Shown here piece after piece: positions 57,888-64,000 of a stretch of 64,000 nucleotides of DNA. The DNA comes from Oceanobacillus sp. Castelsardo (GTDB taxonomy: Bacteria > Bacillota > Bacilli > Bacillales > Amphibacillaceae), in contig NZ_LYCS01000004.1 in NCBI RefSeq assembly GCF_001659985.1, forward strand, positions 124,001 to 188,000. Reading direction: 5' to 3'. The position numbers were made by a program, and so were the translations under genes. How positions within the stretch are numbered: the stretch's first letter is position 1; each line of letters opens with the position of its first letter. The notes under the pieces are model-generated. The model saw only the letters and a program-made list of their open reading frames with translations. It had not been told where the DNA came from and did no database searches.

Positions 57888-58715
57888 CTATTCTTTTTGG
57901 CAATCAGGACAAATATGTGTACCTCGTCCAGCAACCTTTGTTTTATAAATTAGTTTTCCGCATCGTTTGCATTCTTTATTTTCTTGTCCATAAACAAATA
58001 ACTCTTGCTGAAACATCCCCATTTCACCTTGGCCATTAACATAAGAACGGATGGTTGTTCCGCCTTGTTCAACTGCATCGGATAACGTAAGGATGGATTC
58101 ATCATGAATTCGTTCAACTTCTTTTTTTGTTAATTGGTTCGCCTTCTTACTAGGGTGTATTTGTGCACGAAATAATGTCTCATCGACGTAAATATTTCCG
58201 AGGCCTGTTACAACCGTTTGATCTAATAATGCTGCCTTAATAGGACGTACAGTCTTTTTCAACTTCTCGTATAAATAATCTAACGTAAAATTCTCGTCAA
58301 ATGGCTCAGGCCCTAATTTTTTTAACGGTTCGCTTTCGAATTCCTGACCAATAGGATAAACATGCATTGTACCGAATTTACGTACATCATTGTAACGAAG
58401 GTCTTCACCATTAGTAAATTTGAAAATAACATGAGTATGTTTCTCTTTTTGTTCAGTTGAAGGAACGACACGATATTTCCCTTCCATCCTTAAATGGGAG
58501 ATTAAAACGACATCATCGAAATAGAATAATAAAAATTTTCCTCTTCGTCCCATTCTTTGAATCGTTTGCCCTTCTAATAACAATTTAAAATTCTCCACAT
58601 CATCAGGGACTTTCACTATTTTGGGCCAGTATACTTCTATTTTATCTATTGTTTTATCAGTGACTAGTGGAATAAGCGTTTTTCTAATTGTCTCCACTTC
58701 AGGTAATTCTGGCAT
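57888..58715 (-). CDS. mutM: MutM/Fpg, formamidopyrimidine-DNA glycosylase
   Basis: MutM removes 8-oxoguanine and formamidopyrimidines and nicks the abasic site. The catalytic N-terminal proline is P2 in MPELPEVETIR, with E3 and the catalytic lysine region near residue 57. The helix-two-turn-helix part (VTGLGNIYVDETLF) and the C-terminal zinc finger with four cysteines (CKRCGKLIY ... CPDCQ) are intact. The length is 275 residues. It lies 12 bases after polA. Confidence 0.97.
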   Translation of the reverse strand: MPELPEVETIRKTLIPLVTDKTIDKIEVYWPKIVKVPDDVENFKLLLEGQTIQRMGRRGKFLLFYFDDVVLISHLRMEGKYRVVPSTEQKEKHTHVIFKFTNGEDLRYNDVRKFGTMHVYPIGQEFESEPLKKLGPEPFDENFTLDYLYEKLKKTVRPIKAALLDQTVVTGLGNIYVDETLFRAQIHPSKKANQLTKKEVERIHDESILTLSDAVEQGGTTIRSYVNGQGEMGMFQQELFVYGQENKECKRCGKLIYKTKVAGRGTHICPDCQKE

Positions 58716-58727
58716 AACTACTTCTCC

Positions 58728-61367
58728 TTACTTTGCATCGAACCAACTATCCCCAAAGGCATAATCCACTTTAAGAGGGACCTTTAATTCTACAGTACTT
58801 TCCATCATTTCGGGTACGATTTTCTTTAATTGTTCCACTTCTTCCTTTGGAGCTTCAAGAATTAATTCATCATGTACTTGAAGTAACATACGCGCTTGCA
58901 TTTTCTCTTCAATCAATTTCGTATGCAAATCAATCATAGCTTTTTTAATGATATCTGCAGCACTTCCTTGAATAGGAGAATTCATCGCTGTCCGTTCAGC
59001 AAAACTTCGCACATTGAAGTTTCTACTGTTTATTTCCGGTAAATACCTTCTGCGATTCATAATTGTCGTTACATACCCATTTAATTTAGCTTCTTGCACA
59101 ATTTCTTCCATATAATTTTGTACACCTGTATAAATATCAAAATAACGTTCAATAAATTGTTTTGCTTCTTTTCTAGAAATTTTTAAGTTTTGCGATAAAC
59201 CAAAATCACTAATCCCATAAACAATGCCAAAGTTTACAGCTTTCGCTTGCCTACGCATGTTCGCTGTCACTTCGTCCGCTTCGACATGAAAAACGTCCAT
59301 AGCAGTTTGTGTATGAATATCTAAGTCATTTTGGAATGCCTGAATTAGTTTTTCATCATTTGAGATATGGGCTAATACACGTAATTCAATTTGAGAATAA
59401 TCCGCAGCAAACATGATCCAATCTTTTTTCGACGGTACAAATGCTGTACGGATTTTTCTACCTTCTTCTAATCGGATTGGAATATTTTGTAAGTTAGGAT
59501 CAACAGAACTCAATCTTCCGGTTTGTGTTAATGCTTGATTATAGCGAGTATGAACTTTATTCGTTTCCTTATTGATTACCTTTAATAATCCTTCAATATA
59601 AGTCGATTGGAGTTTACCCAATTGTCTGTAAAGCAATAATTTCGGAATGATTTCATGTTCATCTACTAATTGTTCCAAAACATCTGCAGCAGTGGAATAA
59701 CCTGTTTTTGTTTTCTTAATAACCGGAAGTTCTAACTTTTCGAATAAAATGGGTCCTAATTGCTTTGGAGAATTAAGGTTGAACGTCTCCCCCGCCAGTT
59801 CATGAACCTCTTTCTCGAGATTGTCGAGTCTTGCTTTTAAATCTTCGCCCATTTCTTTAATTACATTTGTATCAACAAGTACTCCCCGATGTTCCATTTC
59901 TCCTAAAATAAGGGCAAGGGGCATTTCCAATTCATTTAATAATGTGAATTGCTCATTTTCTTTTAATTTCTCTTCCATTTTTTCTTTTAAATTAAACAAT
60001 GTGTTTGCCTTACGCACAATATGCTCAGCTAGTTTTTCTTGTTCAGGAAGCTTCCACTTTGCGCCTTTTCCATATACTTCTTCATCAAATAAGACATCCT
60101 TAAATCCCATTCGACTTGCAATGGCGGGTATATCATGATTATTTTCTGAAGGGTTCAACAAGTATGACGCCAATAACATATCAAATTGAATTCCTTTAAT
60201 ATGAATTTCTTTTCGTAATAAAGTTACTAACGTTTTTTTAGCATCAAAAACATGTTTTTCCTTTGTTTCATCTTCTGCCCATTTTTTAAATTCATCTGAA
60301 TTTAAAGCAACATCAACCGGTACAAAAGTTTTAAAATTTTCATTTACAACACTAAACCCCAAAATATCATCAGAATGATAATTCTCCCCAGCCAATTCTA
60401 CGATAAACGCATCGTGATTAGTAAATAATTCTTCATTTACCTCATCAACAATCGTAAATTCAATCTCTGTTAATTCTGTAGGGGCATCACTATCGCTTGT
60501 TTCTGTAGAAACTTTATTTAAAAGGGATAAAAACCCTAATTCTTTAAACTTAGTACTCACTTCATTTTCTGGATAACCTTCATATGCAATATCGTCTATT
60601 TTTATTTCAACAGGAGAGTTCCGATTGATAGTTGCTAATTCTTTACTCATAAATGCGTCATCTTTATGTGTAACCAATTTTTCTTTTAGTTTTTTTCCGC
60701 TGACATCCTCAATATGCTCATAAATTTCCTCTAAAGTAGGGTGTTGTTTAAGTAGTTTTGTAGCCGTTTTTTGCCCTACTCCGGGTACACCCGGAATATT
60801 ATCCGAACTATCTCCCATTAAGGCTTTCAAATCTATAATTTGTTCTGGTCTAACTTCCAATTTTTCCATTAAAAATTCTGGTGTGTATTGATCCACTTCA
60901 CTTATCCCTTTTTTCGTAACACTTACGGTAACTTTATCTGAAACGAGTTGCAGCATATCCTTGTCACCTGATATGACTGTTACGTCATAGTCACTTTCTT
61001 TCCCTTGCAAAGAAAGTGTTCCAATAATATCATCGGCCTCATATTGATCTAATTGGTAATGCTTAATTTGAAAGGCATCCAATAATTCCTTCAAAACAGG
61101 AAATTGTTCAGAAAGTTCTGGTGGAGTTTTTTGACGGCCTCCCTTATATTCTTTATACGTTTCATGCCTAAAGGTTGTTTTTCCCGCATCAAATGCTACT
61201 AATAAATGGGTAGGTTTTTCATCTTGTAATATCTTTAATAACATCGTTGTAAAACCATAAACAGCATTTGTATAAACCCCTTTATCATTATTCAATAACG
61301 GGAGCGCAAAGAATGCACGATAAATAATACTATTTCCATCAATTAAGACTAGTTTTTTTGTTGTCAT
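58728..61367 (-). CDS. polA: PolA, DNA polymerase I
   Basis: PolA fills gaps and removes RNA primers. The N-terminal 5'-3' exonuclease domain (about 1-290) is complete (LLVAFDAGKTTFRHE, VISGDKDMLQLV, SDNIPGVPGVG). The middle 3'-5' exonuclease-like domain lacks the catalytic D-x-E (here FIVELAGEN), so it should have no proofreading, as in other Bacillus PolA. The C-terminal polymerase domain has motif A DYSQIELRVLAHIS, motif B, and motif C VHDELILE. I use the ATG at 61367, preceded by GGAGGA; length is 879 residues. Confidence 0.97.
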   Translation of the reverse strand: MTTKKLVLIDGNSIIYRAFFALPLLNNDKGVYTNAVYGFTTMLLKILQDEKPTHLLVAFDAGKTTFRHETYKEYKGGRQKTPPELSEQFPVLKELLDAFQIKHYQLDQYEADDIIGTLSLQGKESDYDVTVISGDKDMLQLVSDKVTVSVTKKGISEVDQYTPEFLMEKLEVRPEQIIDLKALMGDSSDNIPGVPGVGQKTATKLLKQHPTLEEIYEHIEDVSGKKLKEKLVTHKDDAFMSKELATINRNSPVEIKIDDIAYEGYPENEVSTKFKELGFLSLLNKVSTETSDSDAPTELTEIEFTIVDEVNEELFTNHDAFIVELAGENYHSDDILGFSVVNENFKTFVPVDVALNSDEFKKWAEDETKEKHVFDAKKTLVTLLRKEIHIKGIQFDMLLASYLLNPSENNHDIPAIASRMGFKDVLFDEEVYGKGAKWKLPEQEKLAEHIVRKANTLFNLKEKMEEKLKENEQFTLLNELEMPLALILGEMEHRGVLVDTNVIKEMGEDLKARLDNLEKEVHELAGETFNLNSPKQLGPILFEKLELPVIKKTKTGYSTAADVLEQLVDEHEIIPKLLLYRQLGKLQSTYIEGLLKVINKETNKVHTRYNQALTQTGRLSSVDPNLQNIPIRLEEGRKIRTAFVPSKKDWIMFAADYSQIELRVLAHISNDEKLIQAFQNDLDIHTQTAMDVFHVEADEVTANMRRQAKAVNFGIVYGISDFGLSQNLKISRKEAKQFIERYFDIYTGVQNYMEEIVQEAKLNGYVTTIMNRRRYLPEINSRNFNVRSFAERTAMNSPIQGSAADIIKKAMIDLHTKLIEEKMQARMLLQVHDELILEAPKEEVEQLKKIVPEMMESTVELKVPLKVDYAFGDSWFDAK

Positions 61368-61458
61368 GTATAATCCTCCAATTATCATTACACTTAAAGA
61401 TTATTTTATCATTTAAAGCAGAGGAAAGAAAAACAAACACCTACTTTGTAAGTAGATG

Positions 61459-62826
61459 TTATTTCCTAGGTAGATAAATATGGATAGTCGTTCCTTTATT
61501 TATTTCACTATCAATTTCTATTTTACCATCATGGACATCCACAATGTGTTTAACGATTGCAAGACCTAACCCTGTCCCACCAGTGTTCCTACTTCGCGCT
61601 TTGTCGACCCGATAAAATCTTTCAAAGACACGTGGTAAAACAGCCTTATCAATCCCCATACCAGTATCAGAAACTTTAATATGTATGTATTCCTTAGTAG
61701 AAGTAATGGTTAAAGAGACTTTCCCTTGTTCTTGTGTGTAGTGGATTGCATTATCTAATAGATTAATAATAATTTGTTTAACTTTTTCCTTATCCGCTTT
61801 AAATTTTACATTTTCTTCCACAGAAAAAGCAATACTTATCTTTTTCTTCATTGCCTTCATTTGATACGCCGGAATGATGACCTTTAATAACTCTTCCGCC
61901 TCAATTTCATTCACAACAAGCTGAAAATTCTCCTGCTCTAAACGAGACAATGTAAGTAAATCTTCAATTAATAATTGCATTCGATCACTTTCGTTATAAA
62001 TAATAGTTAAGAATTCTGTCGCAACTTCTCTATTTTTTAAATTATCTTCTAATAACGTCTCAGCAAAACCGCGAATAGAAGTAATTGGAGTTCTTAATTC
62101 ATGAGAAACATTAGCAACGAAGTCTTTTCGCATTAATTCTAACTTTTTCAATTCTGTTATATCATGAATGACGAGCACAGCACCTTTTAAGCGATTTTTT
62201 TCGTTAAAAATGGGAACTCCAATGATTTGGTAATATACTTTTTCCGTTCCTACATCATGTGTAAATTCATTTTTAACATTTACTTCATATAAGAAGGCGT
62301 TTTGAATGGTTTTATGAAACACTTCTTCTTTCAACACTTCATAATAAAGATAACCTATATAATCCTTCATCGTTTTCCCATAAATCGTTAAAAATTTCCG
62401 ATTCACTAAATGAATATATCCTTTTTCATCGATTAACACTATCCCATTTTCTGTGTTTTCAATAATGGTCGTTAATTGTTCCCGTTGCATTTTCTCTTGA
62501 ATGGAATATTCACTCATATTTCTTGCTAAAGAGTTTATTTCTTTGCTTAACGCGCCAATAATATTGTCATTGGAAAAGTGAAACCTTACCCGATAATTGC
62601 CTTGATTGATTTCAGAGAGAGTATGAACTGCTTTCCTCAACGGCTTCATATGATTTACGATAAAGAACTGCAGAAATAATGTTAAAATAAAAAAATTAAT
62701 AATAAGGATAGCAATAAGCATGATTAAATTATCTACTATAGGAAATAAAAGAATTCCAGTAATTACATTAAGGATAAAAAATACAACCACATAATTTGCA
62801 AATGGTTTTTTTAAAAGACTTTTCAT
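61459..62826 (-). CDS. phoR: PhoR, phosphate-limitation sensor histidine kinase, lacking an extracytoplasmic domain
   Basis: PhoR autophosphorylates and passes phosphate to PhoP under phosphate starvation. Two membrane helices (about 11-32 and 34-56) are separated by only a few residues. Then come HAMP (about 57-108), PAS (about 117-225), HisKA with H242 in FVANVSHELRTP, and the HATPase domain (DNAIHYTQEQGK, GTGLGLAIVKHIVD). At 455 residues it is much shorter than the roughly 580 of B. subtilis PhoR, which has an extracytoplasmic PDC-like domain. It overlaps phoP by four bases. Confidence 0.92.
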   Translation of the reverse strand: MKSLLKKPFANYVVVFFILNVITGILLFPIVDNLIMLIAILIINFFILTLFLQFFIVNHMKPLRKAVHTLSEINQGNYRVRFHFSNDNIIGALSKEINSLARNMSEYSIQEKMQREQLTTIIENTENGIVLIDEKGYIHLVNRKFLTIYGKTMKDYIGYLYYEVLKEEVFHKTIQNAFLYEVNVKNEFTHDVGTEKVYYQIIGVPIFNEKNRLKGAVLVIHDITELKKLELMRKDFVANVSHELRTPITSIRGFAETLLEDNLKNREVATEFLTIIYNESDRMQLLIEDLLTLSRLEQENFQLVVNEIEAEELLKVIIPAYQMKAMKKKISIAFSVEENVKFKADKEKVKQIIINLLDNAIHYTQEQGKVSLTITSTKEYIHIKVSDTGMGIDKAVLPRVFERFYRVDKARSRNTGGTGLGLAIVKHIVDVHDGKIEIDSEINKGTTIHIYLPRK

Positions 62827-63521
62827 ACTATAGGTTCCTCCAGCTTATAACCAAGACCACGTACTGTCTTAATATAAACTGGCTTTTTTGAATTCGGTTC
62901 AATTTTCTCACGTAAATGACTTATATGTACATCAACGATTCGAGTATCCCCAACAAAATCATAATCCCAAACCCCACTTAATAACTGATCCCTTGAAATG
63001 ACCTTTCCTTTATTAGTTGCCAAAAAGTATAGGAGTTCAAATTCTTTCCTAGTAAATGTAATCATATTTGAATTCATTTCTGCTTCATATCTTTCAGGAT
63101 ATATGATTAATTCTCCTATACGAATTGTAGAAAATTGTGTGGTCGGAGTCATATTAGACCTACGCAGAATTGCTTTAATACGTGCAATGACTTCTTTTGG
63201 GCTAAAAGGCTTCGTTAAATAATCATCAGCTCCTAGCTCTAAACCAAGTACTTTGTCAAATTCATCGTCTTTAGCTGTCAACATTAAAATTGGTGTATCG
63301 TTTTTATTACTGCGCAAATGTTTGCAAACTTCCATCCCATCTATTTCCGGAAGCATTAAATCTAAAACTACTAAATTATAATCATTATTTTGTTCTATTT
63401 TTTGAATTGCCTCTTTCCCATCAAATGCTGTATCAGTTACATAGCCAGCTTTCTCTAAGTTATAATTTAATAATGTTACAATTGATTTTTCATCGTCAAC
63501 AATTAGAATTTTTTGCGCCAT
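62823..63521 (-). CDS. phoP: PhoP, OmpR-family response regulator of the Pho regulon
   Basis: PhoP activates phosphate-scavenging and cell-wall teichoic/teichuronic acid switching genes. The receiver domain has D10 and D11, the phospho-acceptor D54 (VVLDLMLPEIDG), T82-type LTAKD and the lysine in LTKPFSPKEV. The C-terminal winged helix (about 130-230) has the OmpR pattern TRKEFELLYFLATNKGKVISRDQLL ... VDVHISHLREKIE. The length is 232 residues. It follows mdh, as in B. subtilis. Confidence 0.96.
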   Translation of the reverse strand: MAQKILIVDDEKSIVTLLNYNLEKAGYVTDTAFDGKEAIQKIEQNNDYNLVVLDLMLPEIDGMEVCKHLRSNKNDTPILMLTAKDDEFDKVLGLELGADDYLTKPFSPKEVIARIKAILRRSNMTPTTQFSTIRIGELIIYPERYEAEMNSNMITFTRKEFELLYFLATNKGKVISRDQLLSGVWDYDFVGDTRIVDVHISHLREKIEPNSKKPVYIKTVRGLGYKLEEPIV

Positions 63522-63671
63522 TTAAAATACCCCCTATAGAAGTAAAGTTTTCTTTAAAACAATATTACCATTGAATAATGACAAATAGGGAACCGTTCAG
63601 TAAATTTTACACTGTCTTTACATTAAGAGTCCCTATTTATTAAAAATTATTTAGTTTTATACAAAAAACAA

Positions 63672-63702
63672 AAACTTCTACTTAAATATTAAGTAGAAGT
63701 TT
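63672..63702 (-). terminator. mdh terminator
   Basis: A 14-bp perfect stem (63672-63685 with 63689-63702) has a 3-base loop and a T-containing tail on the minus strand. It separates mdh from phoPR. The 63522-63671 stretch between it and phoP holds no ORF and should carry the phoPR promoter. Confidence 0.8.
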
Positions 63703-63712
63703 ATATGACCTC

Positions 63713-64000
63713 TTATTCTAAAACATTAAGTACCTTTTTTACTGATTCGGCTGATTTATCAAGGGCTGCTTTCTCTTCTTTCGTTAGGTCTAATTCAATA
63801 ATCTCTTCAATTCCATTACCACCTAATATGGTTGGAACACCTAAGTATATATCATTGTATCCATATTCGCCTTCTAAGTATGCAATAGATGGAAGAATTC
63901 GTCGTTGATCTTTAAGTATAGCTTCTGCCATTACCGTTAGGGACGCAGCTGGAGCATAATATGCGCTTCCATTTCCAAGTAAGTTAACAATCTCACCTCC
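63713..64000 (-). CDS. mdh: Malate dehydrogenase, C-terminal part (gene continues beyond the window)
   Basis: The frame is open from the right edge of the window to the stop at 63713, giving the last 95 residues. The sequence [21 protein letters not shown], then [24 protein letters not shown] and [19 protein letters not shown], is the C-terminal domain of LDH-like malate dehydrogenase. Mdh interconverts malate and oxaloacetate in the citric acid cycle. The order mdh-phoP-phoR-polA matches B. subtilis. The active-site histidine lies outside the window. Confidence 0.95.
   Translation of the reverse strand, partial: GGEIVNLLGNGSAYYAPAASLTVMAEAILKDQRRILPSIAYLEGEYGYNDIYLGVPTILGGNGIEEIIELDLTKEEKAALDKSAESVKKVLNVLE

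Noticed and set aside
1-64000. CRISPR array, prophage, toxin-antitoxin, defence or biosynthetic cluster
   Set aside because: No regularly spaced repeats, integrase, transposase, phage structural genes or unusual multi-gene block was found; coding content is conserved chromosomal core throughout.

Overview
This 64 kb window is a contiguous stretch of core chromosome from a low-GC, endospore-forming member of the Bacillaceae. Gene order follows the Bacillus subtilis hemL-to-mdh region closely, and sporulation genes (gerM, gerE, sspI, cwlJ, ytxC) run through it. Codon use, the low GC content and several small dispersed intergenic repeats are compatible with the Oceanobacillus/Virgibacillus side of the family; that placement is inference, since no rRNA gene is present. 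Nearly every gene is on the minus strand. The plus-strand exceptions are a small membrane protein (4523-5005), gerE, yslB, rnhC, sspI, a lytic transglycosylase, cwlJ and ysdB.

Layout. 1-4315: haem synthesis (hemL start, hemB, hemD, hemC, hemA). 4523-11197: a small membrane protein, then engB, lon, clpX and tig (ribosome assembly, proteolysis, folding). 11341-12752: a TPR protein, tRNA-Arg(TCT), tRNA-Gly(TCC) and a duplicated 5' half of the tRNA-Gly. 12890-17842: ysnB, rdgB, rph, gerM, racE, gerE. 17978-21159: sdhCAB. 21542-24211: yslB, uvrC, trxA. 24411-29493: the fatty-acid degradation cluster lcfA-fadR-fadB-etfB-etfA, with a near-perfect FadR operator over a sigma-A promoter in front of fadR. 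29556-36546: a 26-residue membrane peptide, a DUF350 protein, mutS2, polX, cvpA, zapA, rnhC. 36610-42372: a LysM/3D cell-wall protein, pheT, pheS with a T-box, and an rRNA/tRNA methyltransferase. 42478-46873: sspI, lytic transglycosylase, cwlJ, ysdC peptidase, dUTPase, ysdB (sigma-W promoter), a TVP38-family protein. 46980-51060: ysdA, rplT, rpmI, infC with an L20-type leader, thrS with a T-box. 51085-55835: ytxC, dnaI, dnaB, nrdR, an unnamed protein, speD. 56082-64000: gapB, coaE, mutM, polA, phoR, phoP and the 3' part of mdh.

How the genes work together. Haem from hemABCDL feeds cytochrome b558 of the succinate dehydrogenase. LcfA, FadB and EtfAB carry acyl-CoA oxidation, and gapB and mdh fit gluconeogenic growth on the products. 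The translation block (infC, rpmI, rplT, thrS, pheST) is controlled by RNA leaders. DnaB, DnaI, PolA, MutM, UvrC, PolX, MutS2 and RNase HIII form a dispersed replication and repair set.

I found no prophage, transposase gene, CRISPR array, defence system or secondary-metabolite cluster. The unusual material is intergenic: a half-tRNA-Gly duplication with a hairpin-containing spacer, three pairs of dispersed repeats (one pair sharing outer arms but carrying different central hairpins), and the FadR, sigma-W, sigma-K and possible cre sites. Among proteins, the main oddity is a PhoR kinase with no extracytoplasmic sensor domain.
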